A DNA stretch of 64,000 bases from Effrenium voratum (Eukaryota > Sar > Dinophyceae > Suessiales > Symbiodiniaceae). The position numbers and the translations under genes are program-made. The notes below the pieces were generated by a model that searched no databases, was not told where the DNA came from, and saw nothing but the letters and a program-made list of their open reading frames with translations. The stretch covers positions 697,364-761,363 of the forward strand of contig CAUJNA010000480.1 of assembly GCA_963377175.1 (NCBI GenBank), written 5' to 3'. Below are positions 12,601 to 24,629 of the stretch, one piece after another. Each line of letters begins with the position of its first letter. The stretch's first letter is position 1.

Positions 12601-13080
12601 CATGTCCAACCTTGCAGTCCAAAATCAACCACGGACTCAAAACAGTACAGCAATGCAACATCCCCCACCCACCCGCCTCGCATCACGAGCGGGTCATCGG
12701 CCCGGAATGGACTCTGATTTTTTGGCCCTGCGTCCAAGTCCAAAAGGGCCATCAGCGCTCTTCAAAAAGAATCGAAGAGTATGACGCTGAGTGAGTAGCT
12801 AATAAGGCCCGACTATCCCAAAAAGCCCTCGCCACAGCCACAGCTTCCTGTGAACCTCTATGTGCAATCGTGCACCAACATCTGCTTTTTTCCTGGCACT
12901 GAGTCACTGAGCTAGCAAGGGTCCTCTGCTCATAGAAGCGCTTGCTAAACCCGTTGGTTGATGAGAGAGGGGTGATCAAGCAATGGTCGTTCACTGGAGT
13001 GAGTTGTCTTCCCGCATAAATTGGCGGGTTGAAAGGAACCTGGCCGTTCTTCTGCTCCATGCTAGTCCCCCCCGCCCCCG
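9622..13080. other. Host non-coding stretch with one weak exon candidate
   Basis: It contains a 17-base G run at 10410-10426, a TC-rich microsatellite near 10852-10900 and one weak minus-strand exon candidate at about 10699-10780 (AMAALRPTDAPRIIPEIAES). Otherwise I see nothing. Confidence 0.5.
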
Positions 13081-13082
13081 CA

Positions 13083-13150
13083 GCGGTATGTCTCAGGCTG
13101 GGACTGGTCGTAGGCCTTGTCCTGAGCCGGACTGCCGCGCGAGAACATTA
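13083..13150 (-). CDS. Possible small exon of unknown gene
   Basis: The minus strand reads FSRGSPAQDKAYDQSQPETY, polar sequence with host-like codon use and no stop. It is too short to assign and could be chance. Confidence 0.25.
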
Positions 13151-13289
13151 AGCTTGCCCCTTCTTATTGCACCTCCCCAATTGACGTCGACTGCGACCAT
13201 TCCAAGGATAACAATCTGTGAAAGGCAGCTTTAGCAACACAAGTCTGTGTTTACGTTCGGTGAGGCAGCACAAATTCGGTGCATGCGCG

Positions 13290-13345
13290 CATTCGACAAA
13301 GCAAACAAGCAAACAAACAACAAGAAAGCAAGCAAACAAACGACA
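13290..13345. repeat. AAAC microsatellite (short)
   Basis: A short run of CAAA units with interruptions, the same repeat type as the large array at 14.2-14.9 kb. Confidence 0.8.
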
Positions 13346-14239
13346 GGTCACAGCACACATCATTGGAAGTTACATCTCTCAGTTTGGAGCTTTGCAGCGT
13401 GTCATCGCGATATTCGTCTAAACGCCGGGAAAAAAACACCTGCGTAACTTGGCAAGCTACCCCAACTAATCATGAACCCAAACATCTCATGGCAGCTTGA
13501 CAGTTCACCGAGGGGGGGTCTGTCACTCTCTTTGCGCTGCTCCAGCTACACAGGGCAGCTAGCACTTAAGTTGAGCAGTGATCAAAGGCGGTTCACCGCT
13601 TTTGAGTGACACAATGATTTTAACATACCTTCATCAGCAGCAAGGCTATTGGCACTGCTCAGCTGGAGATGCTGCCTTCTGAAGCTCAGGCCCTTGCGAT
13701 GTGCGGGTCTCTCTGGTCTGGTCTCTTCGCTCCTGCACCATCCCAAACTGGCCCACTCAAAGAAAGGTCATTCTCAGCTGCCAGCGAAGAGCTTGGCTCC
13801 ACTGTGCGCTGTTACTTTGCATGGCCAACACCCCTACGAGCTTCATAGTCTTGCTTGTCTTTGGTCTTTGGCACACTGCAACAAACAAACAAAAAGGTGC
13901 CCCTGCATCATTGGAGATGTGCTTGAACACCCAGCCTTGAGATCTCCCGGTCGAAAGAAAGGCTGCACGGCCGGTATTTTTGCTGAATGCCCCTTTAAGA
14001 CATCATCCTTCCAACAGCAAACCCTCTTCCCATTGAGGGACATTCAAGGACCCCGTGCCGGTGCCGGGAAAGGGAGCGGGTGGCAATGCCATTCCCGATG
14101 CCTGCCGCGCTACTGGAGGCGGAGGTTCGAGAAGCCTGGGGAAGGCTGAACGGGGCTGAGATTAGGTTCCGAAGGCCCCAGCAGTTCGAATGATAAACAG
14201 CACAACAATAACACAAATGAAGGAATGGGTGTTTCATAT

Positions 14240-14277
14240 AAACAAGCAAATCAACAAACCAACAAACCAACAAACCA

Positions 14278-14309
<32 letters not shown>

Positions 14310-14778
14310 AAAAAACAAATCAACAAACAGACCAACAAACAAACAAACAAACAAACAAACAAACAAACAAACAAGCAAACAAACAAACAAACAAACAAAC
14401 AAACAAACAAACAAACACACACAACAAACAAACAAACAAACAAACAAACAAACAAACACAACAAACAAACAAACAAACAAACAAACACACACACACAACA
14501 AGCAAACAAACAAACAAACACACACAACAAACAAACAAACAAACAAACAAACAAACAAACAAACAAACAAACAAACAAACAAACAAACAAACACACAAAC
14601 AAACAAACAAACAAACAAACAAACAAACAAACAAACAAACAAACAAACAAACAAACAAACAAACAAACAAACAGACCAACAAAAAAACAAACAAACAAAC
14701 AGACCAACAAAAAAACAAACAAACAAACACACACAACAAGCAAGCAAGCAAACAAACAAACAAACAAACAAACAAACA

Positions 14779-14818
<40 letters not shown>

Positions 14819-14870
14819 AACAAACAAACAAACACACAAACAAACAAACAAACAAACAAACAAATACACA
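14240..14870. repeat. Long (AAAC)n tetranucleotide array
   Basis: About 630 bp of AAAC units are interrupted by CACA, GACC, AAAAAC and GCAA variants, with a run of AAAG units near 14780-14820. Long open frames through it (Lys-Gln-Thr-Asn on plus, Cys-Leu-Phe-Val on minus) follow from the stop-free repeat in every frame and are not genes. Confidence 0.97.
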
Positions 14871-15111
14871 TGTCGGTGCGAAACAGGAGCTGCGCGCCAT
14901 CATGTCAAACACCCATAATTAGTGACCTGGGCCCACCAACTCGGAGAAAAAACAACACACACACAAGACTGCTGAAGAAGTTGGCAGCACGCGTCTGCCT
15001 GAGTCAGTCCGCAACCCTCCGCTTGTGTTGGCTGCACTTCTGCATTGTCCAAACTTCAAACACAAGCTGATTCAGCATGCCTTAAAATTACCATAGCGAG
15101 TCACATGTCAA

Positions 15112-15507
15112 TTATTGATCACTAACCCCTGAGAAGAATGATGTAAGAATGATGTATCTCTCCGATTGCGTTTGCAAAAAGGACCCAACGGCATCTTGCT
15201 TGACCACCGGCGAGGTAAACGAGTTCAGGTTGCTCTGACTGCGCGTCCGCGCCCTCCGCGCCGCTTCTTCCGCCATCAGGCGGGCAGCCCCTGCCAGACT
15301 CACGCTTGCAGGTGGCACATTCTCAGCTGTGAAAGTCATTTTTTGCCTATGGACTAAGCATCTTGACAAAGGCGAGCCCGATACGCGGGGCACAAACTGC
15401 GTGCACTGGTTCAAACCTTCATGGAACAAAACAGAACCTGGAACATAGAAGACACATTTCTCCGTGAAGTACTCCTTTGTATGGCCCGTTGGACTTCTGT
15501 TGCTCAA
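15112..15507 (-). CDS. Possible exon region of unknown gene
   Basis: An open minus-strand frame contains a plausible protein segment at about 15195-15345 (FTAENVPPASVSLAGAARLM, then AEEAARRARTRSQSNLNSF). It is Ala/Arg-rich and helical in look. No domain is recognised and the exon limits are not defined. Confidence 0.35.
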   Translation of the reverse strand: MSNRSPTGHTKEYFTEKCVFYVPGSVLFHEGLNQCTQFVPRVSGSPLSRCLVHRQKMTFTAENVPPASVSLAGAARLMAEEAARRARTRSQSNLNSFTSPVVKQDAVGSFLQTQSERYIILTSFFSGVSDQ

Positions 15508-15599
15508 AAGTGGACATATCTAAACAAAAAACAAAACAAATCAAACAACAAAGCAACAACCGACACATATATATATATATTATTGGTTGGCCTTTGCCT

Positions 15600-15800
15600 G
15601 TGTTGTTGCAGCAACCCGAGGTGCCTTTGTGACTTGGCTTGATCCTCTCCCGTGACCAGCAAGAAGCAGCCGTCGTGCTTAGACGATCCGCAGTTGTGGT
15701 TCGCACAGACCCCCACTGAATCGGCAATGGTGGCCGCGCCTCGGCTGCCCTCTGGCGTGGCGGCTGGGTATCCTGCTGCGGCCTCGGGTTGAAAGGTGCG
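15600..15800 (-). CDS. Possible exon with Cys/His cluster
   Basis: The minus strand reads GVCANHNCGSSKHDGCFLLV, then TGEDQAKSQRHLGLLQQHRQ. The spaced Cys and His residues could bind a metal. The exon ends were not resolved. Confidence 0.35.
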
Positions 15801-16288
15801 CACCTGCCCGCGTGCAAGCTGGATTGTTCAAAATGGGTCAAATGGGGGAGGGGCCACTCGAATCCTATCAGTTGGCACAAGGATGAAGCTGATTTTGAGC
15901 AAGCCAGGCAAGCAGGCAGCTATGCTCCCTGCCCCGCCTGGGAGCGGGCATGCAAGGCCCCAGCTTAGCAGACATTGGAAGGAGTTTGCGTGTTATCAAG
16001 CCTAGGCCACCTAAGGGAATACCTAGGCAAGCAGCAAACCGTTGACTACCTTTTCACACTGCTGTCAGTGATCTTGAAGTCTGTAGCGGCGGAGCATGTA
16101 CAAGTACACTCATGCACAGGGTTGGAACCTGAATCCACACCCCCCTCATTTGAGATTGAGCAACAACGAAAATGTCGGCAGGTCTTGCAACCCGCTTTGA
16201 TTCAACACGCACATCCGTTGCACGTTGAAAATGGACATTACACATCCGTCGTGCATGCAAACTGCTACTCTCACTCAGAAGGGCTCCG

Positions 16289-17428
16289 TTGTGTGGACGA
16301 TTGCATTCACCACCTTCCGCTAGTAGACCAGCCACGCGAACTCCAGGTCGACCACTGCCAACTGCTCCAATCATGACTGCCCCAATCCCTCCAGCTACGA
16401 CTTCTGGCAGCGGAGCTGGAGGCAGGCTGAGCAGGTTGCACAGGTCCGCGGGCGCGGTCCTCGGCGCTTTGCCTCTGGCTGCGCCATGCGAGCTTCTTCG
16501 CGTCGTCCTCCGCCCCGCAGCAAATCTCCTTGATTTCAGCTTCGAGGTCCTCGGCTCCGGTTGCCCGGAACGTAGGGAACTTTCCGCCAAAGGTGACAAG
16601 GTTGCGCATCCCCGGGAGGATGTTGACCTGGGCGACGAATTGATGAAGGCTCAGCATTTTCCCGTTATACGAGAATAGCCATGGAAACGAGCGCAGGCTG
16701 GTGTCATAGTCCCCGACCTGGCCTCCAGTGACGTAGACAGTCCTAACGTAATGGAGACCTCGTTTTCCATAGCCTGGCCCAACCCCCGAGAAGTCTCTGA
16801 TCGTAACTTCGGGAAGGACGCAAAAGCGATAGATAGACATTTGGTAGAGGCTTTCGCGATTGTGTCCTTGCTCGACCATGCGAAGGGCAAAGGTTGCATC
16901 CTTGTCGAACCTATCCACCACATTGTCATATCCAAGCTTGCGAGCACTGCTATCGTAGTTCTTCCAGGCCTCAATCTGCTTGGCCTCAAGGATGTTGCTC
17001 CTCGCTTCGCAACATCAGCGTACCGATTTGCCAACGCGGTGACTCACCTCCTCGAGCATTTGCGCTCTCCGCTTTGCAGCTCTGAAGAGTTGGACATCAT
17101 TGCCCTCTTTGGTGCTCTGTCCGCAACGCTGGCACTTGAGCTGCCCCTGCATCATGTCCTCGCCGCAGATGCTACAGTCCGTGTAGTGGACGGGCATGGC
17201 GAAGGTCTTGAACCTGACGACTGAGGAATCGGCCGCGGGTTGCCCCGGGCGAGTGACGGCCGTGTCCTCGTTCGTCTGCTCATCTTCGGGATTCGTGGCC
17301 CTGTTCCCCTCCGCGTCGGTCTGAAAGGCCTCATCTGCAGTCACAGTGACGGCTCGCCTTGCGGCGAGCGAGTCGACAGTCGTTTGGCTCTCCAATGCTT
17401 CAAGGCGAAGGGCGTTTCTCCAAAGCAC
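16289..17428 (-). pseudogene. Repeat-family ORF with zinc motif, split by one TGA
   Basis: Two open segments (17428-17018 and 17014 to about 16289) share one frame and are separated only by a TGA at 17015-17017. Read through, they give about 370 residues. The first part has a four-cysteine cluster CSICGEDMMQGQLKCQRCGQ; the middle contains MVDRFDKDATFALRMVEQGH and RFCVLPEVTIRDFSGVGPGY; the C-terminus is Trp/Ser-rich. No known family is recognised. It resembles multi-copy ORFs of dinoflagellate mobile DNA, an inference from its broken state and the repeats next to it at 17.6-17.8 kb. An ancestral CGA codon turned to TGA would explain the break. Confidence 0.55.
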
Positions 17429-17594
17429 TTCACCTGTCTGCGCATCTGTATAGTACAGGATGGCGTCATGACGTCAGACTCCGAAAGATTCTATGTTCCT
17501 GTGGACCGGGGGCTTAGTTTGCATCCCGGGGTTTGGTTTTTGGTGGTTTAAATGTGCCAGCGCTGAGCGGCAAGCGAGAGCCAAATGCCAATCA

Positions 17595-17815
17595 AGGACA
17601 CAAAATAGTTTTGCCAGCTACTGCAACTGCAAGTGTCTGCCGTTTTGTTTGCGTGGTCCAAGTGCGCGGCGGCGAGCGAGTGACAAATGACAATAGCACA
17701 AGGAGTAGTTTTGCCAGCTACTATGGCTGCTGCAAGTGGCTGCAAGTGGCCGCGCCATCTGGAAAAATGACACAATAATAGTTTTGTCAGCTACTGCAGC
17801 TGCTGCACTGTCCTG
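17595..17815 (+). repeat. Dispersed repeat with three TTTTGYCAGCTACT cores
   Basis: Three imperfect copies of a unit centred on AATAGTTTTGTCAGCTACTG followed by CTGCAAGTG or CTGC occur in a row, spaced by roughly 80-110 bp. The same unit occurs inverted twice at 54815-54945, on the far side of the integrated virus. Confidence 0.75.
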
Positions 17816-17819
17816 GTTG

Positions 17820-20019
17820 AGCCAAACGACCCCCTTACTGACACTATATGTACGCATGTTAATGCATATATGTATAATATATTATATATATATGTGTGTA
17901 CATGCATACATGGACGGGTGCCTCCCACCAAAAAGTTCGAACCTTGTTTCGACCCACGAGGGACGGGGCAACATCGCTCGGCAAGTGGCCGTTTTGGCAA
18001 ACAGTCAGCCAGCCATGGAGATCCAAAATGGAACTTAATGTTCTCCAGGCCTGGACAAAACCTCGCATTTTTCCCTTATGGCCACCCGCACCCGGAGGCG
18101 CTTTTTCGCAAAGCGTTGCTGTTGCACCGCGTCACGGCGTCACTCCTTGGCAGGGGGCCCAGTGACAAGACTGGGGGCTTTTCACTTTCGAAAGTTGCCC
18201 AGGAAGTGCCACACCAATCGATTGATTTGATCTACAAGCAGGCCGTCGCCGAGAACTGGGCAACATTGACCATGTGTGTTTGTTTGCAGTTTTTTTTTAA
18301 AGTGAAAAGCGCTGACCAAGGAGCCTCTGCCTGGCAGATTTGAGAGGGTCAAACCCGTGGGTCATCTAGCCTTCCACTGAGCACACCATGTCGCGCCAGG
18401 CAGCTTCCCCCAAAGGTTTTTTTTTATGCGGCAACTCTTCTGTCAGGTATCCAGATCTCGATCGCCAGCCCGCACATGCTCGACCCCAAAGCGCCGTTTG
18501 GCTGGGCTCTCAATTCAAGGGATTGGAACAAGTTTTTTCGGTGGAGGGGAAAACCTCTCAGGCCCGTGGGCAACTTCGTCGATTGGTCGCCCCCTGAAAG
18601 AGTCAATCATGTTTCTGTTAGCCATCACGGCAAAGGTTCGCTCGACATGTGCATTTCTTAGGATGCGTTTTTGTTGGAGCTCTCCTCGCCAGAGCACCGC
18701 GTCTGCATTCATAGTTGTAAACTTGCGCATTTGTCTGAACCAGCTCATGCTCTGTCAAGGACCGGTCTCTCTACTCAAGAAGCCATGCTCTTATTCCAAG
18801 CAATCATTTTATCCAATGGATGCTGAACATGTTGCGCCCAGGAAACCAGAACGCCCTCCTCTTGTCCCAGCGAGACTTTGGAGGCAGGAAAAAGCAGGCC
18901 GCTGTTGCAACACATGGGTTTCAAAACCAACAAACATTTCTGTTTCGCAGGATAGTCCCGACACTTTGGAAGAAGAAGCCGCTTGGAACAGAGTTGCCCG
19001 GTCCTCAGCTTACACTTCGTGGGCTGGCTCTTGAACAGCCCCTAAGTTCTTGGAAGTTTGAAAGCGGCTCTTCGCCCTCAAGGTGATGAACGCTGTCGCG
19101 TCCCAAGTCCCAAGTCATTTCAAGAAAACGATCAAACTGCAGATCTGCAGGTCAAGGCATTCGTGAATTCTCCGACTGCAGGGGCCCAGCCAGTAGACTC
19201 TTGCAGAAGGCTTTCTGAGATGCTAGGGGAAGCCTGCTTCCGACTTGATGGGGATGGAAGTGTGGCTTCGTTAGACCCCTCCTTTTTGGAGTCTTCTTAG
19301 TTCTTTCGCAGCGGGGCTAACTAAGCTGCAGGGGAGTCGCGACAAGTCAAAAAACATGCAGCATCATGCTTTGCTTGAACTTGACAAGAGCACATGCTTG
19401 TTGCATACTGCATCCTTGATGTTGATGGTGATTGAAAATGAAATGGAAGCCCCTCTCAGCACTTGGCAAAGGGGATCAAACCTGCTTGTGATGCCTTTGG
19501 AGCCCGTCGAGACTCTGAGCGAGCCGCGTCCCCAGAGCCCATCCCTGGTTCCCGCACCCCTTGAAACCTTGCTATGCCAAGTATCGAAGCCGAAGCAGCC
19601 CACGTGCTCAACGTCAAGGCGCCAAGCTCAGCCAGCGAAGCTTTCCTTGGATACACACACGCGTGCCGCCAGGCTCTCGGGAGGCTCCCGCTGTTTGGAA
19701 TCCTTCGGAAAAGATACGGCCAGTTCGAAGCCTACCGCCCGGCGTGTGGGAAGCAAGTCCCCAGGAGAAAATTCAAGTTGACCCTCGCCCCACTTGCTCG
19801 TTTGAGCGGTCTTTTTGGATGTCCGTGTGCTCAACCATGGCAGGTGCCGTGCAAACCGAAGCCAAAAGCGCGGCTTCCACGAAAAGGGAAGCTGGTGAAG
19901 AAACCGATCACTTTGAAGTCTTTTGGAACAGTGAGTTTGGCCCTAAACTTGAAATGAAAACTGCTCACGGTCACCCTGCAAATTGAGGAGTGTTCGGAGC
20001 TACCACACGGGCGTGCCAG
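17820..20019. other. Host stretch without a confident gene
   Basis: A short (AT)n lies near 17870-17895. Open frames at 18.4-19.0 and 19.3-20.0 kb occur in overlapping frames without recognisable domains. Parts near 19560-19960 could hold 5' exons of the methyltransferase gene that follows, but no borders can be fixed. Confidence 0.45.
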
Positions 20020-21552
20020 AAATACTTATCGGTGCGTGGATCTCGGGACCCCTGTGCTGCGCATGTCCAATGGACAAATGTTATTCGGTTCAACCTGCTT
20101 GCAGGACGTGGCCACCCAAATTTACTTCTGGTCTGACTACAAGAAAGAATGCAACTCCAAGATTCTCAAGCGGGGGAAATTCTTGAATCCCATCGTGGCA
20201 GAGTTCATGGCAGGCAAGCAATTTACACATGTTCACCAACGCGTGTCTTTAAATGGTCAAGGCTTCCGAATTTGCGCTTTGCGGCCAGGGATTCCGAAGG
20301 GCTGGTCGCTCTCAACCCCGGGCAGCGTGACGAAGGACAGCATCCGCAAGGTGGCGCCCTGGTTGGTCTTGGAGGCCTGGCCGATCGATAGCACGACGGG
20401 TGAAACAATCCTGGACCTTGGAGGAGAAAGGGCCTCGCCGACACAACGTGGTCTCGATGTTTAGTGGAGTTCTGGGGCTTGACATAGCTCTGCATTCGTT
20501 GGGGCCTCAAACATTCTACTTTGTTTCGCATTGTTTCCTGAAAAATTGAGGTGGTGCAAGAGCATCGCGTATGTTGAGCCCTTAGCCAGATCAACGGTTC
20601 TTCAATTTCTGCGAGCAATACCAAGGTGGAAAGCGATGCGTACTGCCGACAAGTCATTGCTGCCCGCATGCAGGATGGCTACGCTGATCCCGGCCCAATC
20701 TTTGGAGATATCACCACAGTGTGGAAATCCAACATCATCGACGAGCAGGTTGACGGCTTGATCGGGGGGTTCCCCTGTCAGGCCGGTTACCACACTCCAG
20801 TTTTTGCCTTTGCAAACAGTTTGCCGTCAGGGGGCGAGCCGGGCGGGCAAGCGCTTGGCATGTCGGATGACCGAACTGCTTTGGTGCGCCACTGCTGGTA
20901 TCTGTTTGACAGCACACAGGCGTCCCTGCCTAAGACTTGATCTAACCATGCATTTGTTGGGGAATCCTTCTGAAGGAAATTCATGCTCTTGGAGAACGTG
21001 GGCAACGTCATCAGGATGGATGACGTCATGGACTTCCTAAGGATGGTCGAGCCCCAAGATGTTTGAATTTGACCGTCCGTGCGATCTGCGACCAAGGAAT
21101 GCCTTCACCGCAACCTCCGCATGAGATACTCGGTGGTGAATGGACACAATGTCGGCGCTCAGGCCAGGGGCTCAAACAGCCCGTTCATCACACCTTTTGA
21201 GCAAAGAGATAAACTTCAAGAGTCCGTGAAACTACTTTTCCAGGTCTGGCGGCAGCGGTGCTTCATTTTGATTGAGCAGCAGAACTTCGACTTTTTTGAG
21301 GCAAACTTTGCTGGGGATATGAGCTCTGATCAAACACTGTGTGTCGAGGGCCACACGCTCCAGGACAAGACGGACTTGAACGCACTCCCTGCCAAAGACT
21401 GGTTTCCCGGGTCCAAGCCTGCCCTGCATAAGTGGCTGTGTTTTGAGCAGTCCGAGGTAGACGCGAAGCGTCTGAAAACTCTTGGCAATGTGGTTATGCC
21501 CCATGTTTGCCGGTTTGCACTTCAGATTTTGGGGTGGCAAGCCCGCTGCTGA
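20020..21552 (+). CDS. Cytosine-5 DNA methyltransferase gene (multi-exon)
   Basis: This enzyme would move a methyl group from S-adenosylmethionine to C5 of cytosine in nuclear DNA. The conserved motifs appear in order in successive short exons: motif I SMFSGVLGLDIALHSLG (about 20450-20500), SDAYCRQVIAARM (20626 on), motif IV VDGLIGGFPCQ with the catalytic Pro-Cys (about 20747-20779), GMSDDRTALVRHCWYLFD (20857 on), motif VI FMLLENVGNV (about 20980), VVNGHNVGAQ (about 21135-21164), VWRQRCFILIEQ (21243 on) and motif X LGNVVMPHVCRFAL ending at TGA 21550-21552. The exon after motif IV ends at a CAG|GC donor. An upstream exon near 20020-20230 may be the N-terminus. Exon ends are approximate. Confidence 0.75.
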
Positions 21553-24500
21553 TTCAAATTTAAATTGGTTGCAATTCAAGATCAACATTCGGGATTGGGG
21601 GAGCTCCGCAAAAAACGCACCGAGTGATTCGCAGACCCAGCCATTGCACACATGATCTTGGAAAACCCTGTCAACGCAACACCCGCTGTTGGTCCAACGT
21701 GCCCCGCCTCCCGTCTCGCCGCCTTTGCTTTGCAGCAGTTCCAGATGTCAGCACCAGCGTCAGCCTGAGATCATGACATGTCTGACATGGCTTTTGCTTG
21801 ACTGCCAGCGTTTGGAAAGGGGCTTTTCTTGATGCCTGCAGGTGGGCGTGAATTTCGAACAAGCATCAGCTCCTCCCTCACCAACTTCAGGTGATGCCCC
21901 TTGAGGTGTTCACTTGAATTGCTGCCAAGTCGACACAGCCCCGCTGCATCCCTGGAGGCCACCCTCTTCTTGGCAGAGTTTGCCGGCAGCAGCCTCAGAT
22001 GAAGCCGTACTGGTTCCTGTGTAGATGCGTTGAGGCCTCCTGGGTTTTTTGTTTTGGCCTCATTGACCTGCCACGCATGTCAATCATTTAAAGTTCAGAC
22101 ATCAAAGGTCATGAAGCCTCACCACGAACAGCTGCAACCTGTGAGTCTGACTTCGATCGGCCGAGCCCTCAATTCACATGGGTCTGTCAGTTCACATGGG
22201 GTTAGACAAGGGGGTGAGCCGCGCGGTATCCCAGGGCGTGCCGACCAAAGCGCTTTTGGAGATGCTGGGATGAGGCCCGAAACCCGGGTTGTGGTTAAAC
22301 CAGAAGCATAACCAGCACCGATTCGCCCCAACTTATCATCATCCGCCATCATCAGCTGTGGTTGAACCTCCTTGCATCCTTGGCTCGCCACCCGTCGTTG
22401 TCGTTGGCTGAATCGCCACTGATTGGTGCCCCAATCTCGTTGACTTGATGTTCATTCAGTGTTCGTTTTTCTGAGAGAAGCTATCGCCAGGCCGCCGTCG
22501 TTCGTTATCGGGCTGTGAGCCTATCGCCAGCGCCATCGTCAGCATTGTCTTCGTCGCCGTCTAGAACGGTTTGCGACAGCAGCAGCATCACTAGAGCCCG
22601 CGCGCGCAGTCCTCCGTGTCATCATCGCCTCTTGTGTCCTTGTTCGATCGCTGTGATTTCTTTTCCGTGCCATCGGCAGAAGGGTCCCTGCCATCGTTAT
22701 TACTGGTATCTCAGTAAGTCAAGGTCTCCCACATCACCATCGCCAGCGCTTGTCAGAACGCTCATCGCCAACATGAGGTGTCTCCACTGCCAACAAATCA
22801 AAGCACTATCGCTTCCCTGACAAGCCTTCTTTTGGAGAATGCGTCCAAACTGATGCCTCCCGCAGCCGGCCATTGTATTGTTTTTGCGTACCACCAGCAA
22901 TTGAATTGGAAGTGTTTCCTGTTTTCTCTCCTGCTTTTCAAATCTTCTTCAACTTGTTGACTTGGCAACCCATCAAAGCCCTTCAGCCCTAGACATGAGG
23001 GGAATGGTGCGTAAATCGGGGCACCTTTGGGTCTAAACATGTTTCGGGTGAGAAATGCTTTTAGTTCGTGTAACTTCTGGCCACAAAACAAGCGCAAGCA
23101 GAAACCTGCGAACGAGCGCAAATCCCCAAATGTGGGTCAATTGGCAAATCAGGGATCGGTTTAGCTTCAAAGAAATACGCAAGCGCCTCAAAGGGACACC
23201 CTTTGTACAATGTCAGAAATCCCCCGCAGACAGCGACGTTCGTACTAGAAAGCCCATTTTCTCCAATTGTACCCAATTTCTCCATTTTCTGACTTCCCCC
23301 AAGATTGCTCGGAGCCATCACCAGGAGGCCCGGGACGCCTTTGTCGTGGACGGCGCCCAGATTGGACAGAAGCCCTCGCCTTGGGATTCACAAGTTGCAA
23401 GTTGCTGCACAACTTCTGATTTTACTGGCTGAGATCTGCCGGATGGATCAGCATGCTTGAGGCCAGCTTGGTTTGTAGCACGCGCTTTGACTTTGACTCT
23501 GCTGTGCACAGGAGTTCCACATGATGAATTGCCATCCCAGCGTCTGAAGCAGATCCACAGGTCGCTGGCCCAGAGCAGGAGCCACGCCTGCGTGTCCAGG
23601 GCATGCTTTGCTCTCAAGGTAATCATGGAGAAGTTCAGAGAAAACTGAGCGGGCGCTTCCCTTGCAACTCAACCCACCCTAACGAATTGCAGGCGGTGAA
23701 AGGTTGAACGATTGCCCGGGTTGGGTTGGTGTCAGATTCGGCAACCGTTAGAATTGAGCTTATCAGCAGTTGGTGTCGCTTGAAACATTTAGGCAAACCC
23801 CATCCTGCCTTTTTTTTTGTAGCCTTTTTTTTCGAGCCTTTTTTTTCGGTGCTCCCCATCCTGCCTTCGGCCGCGCGCCTGCGAACTTCCGTCAGCCCGG
23901 CCAGATTATCAGCTGCGCCGTTCCTTGGATCAGAGCTGTTCCAACTGTGGCCGGCCCTGCAGCCTATTGAGGCTCTGTGGCAAACAAAGACAATAACGGA
24001 AGCCGCATCTTGTTTTAACTCTTTTCGGAGACAAGGGAGAAACAACGCCATAGGAACATTGGGTGCTTGATCCTTTGCCATGCTTTGCAGCAGCTTTTGA
24101 GTTTCTGACCAACAAGCGGAAGTCGGCCTCTTATGAAAAAACGTTTCAGGACTCTCTGTAGCGGTTCGACTCACCAAGGCAATCCCAGGCCAACTGATCG
24201 AAGTGGCGACGCTTTCCTACAGCTGGGATCTTAGAGGTTCAGCTTGTGGCAATGACCCTGACCTTACCCCTTTGGGCTACAAAAAGCCGCCGCCCTTCGA
24301 GAATCCCTTCTTCAAGCGATCGCTGTGGTGGCTCGCAAAAACAATCTGGACCCTTGATGCCTTTTGTTGCCCTGGAAGTGAAAAGGGAACGCCAAGACAC
24401 CTGACCGCGTACTCCAAGATGCCTGCCCAGGCCCATGCCAAGCGCAGCTCAGCCTTGGCTTCTGATTCTGGCTTCGCTCTTAGGGGTGCTCATGACCAGC

Positions 24501-24600
24501 GCACCAACAGGCACCTCGGAACCATGCGGAACCTCAAAAAAATTAGGAGTGGAGTAAAACTCATTTGATTTATTTCTTATCAGCAGCCATCGCCTGTTGA
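21553..24600. other. Host stretch without a confident gene
   Basis: Open frames are short and overlap on both strands with no recognised domain. A dispersed repeat lies at 22965-23290. T-rich tracts lie near 23812-23850. Confidence 0.5.
22965..23290 (+). repeat. Diverged dispersed repeat, copy 1
   Basis: It is collinear with 28105-28395. Shared landmarks in order: CATCAAAGCCCT, GGTGCG-AAATC, GGTC-AAACATGTT, CTGGCCAC, GGTCAA-TGGCA, ATGTCAGA, GTTCGT-CTAGAA-GCCC. It is too diverged for alignment by eye over its full length. Confidence 0.55.
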
Positions 24601-24629
24601 CAGGTACTCACCCATTGCCCCCAATCTGC

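Noticed and set aside
13995..15070. Several long open frames on both strands (Lys-Gln-Thr-Asn and Cys-Leu-Phe-Val repeats)
   Set aside because: They come from the (AAAC)n array, which lacks stops in all frames.
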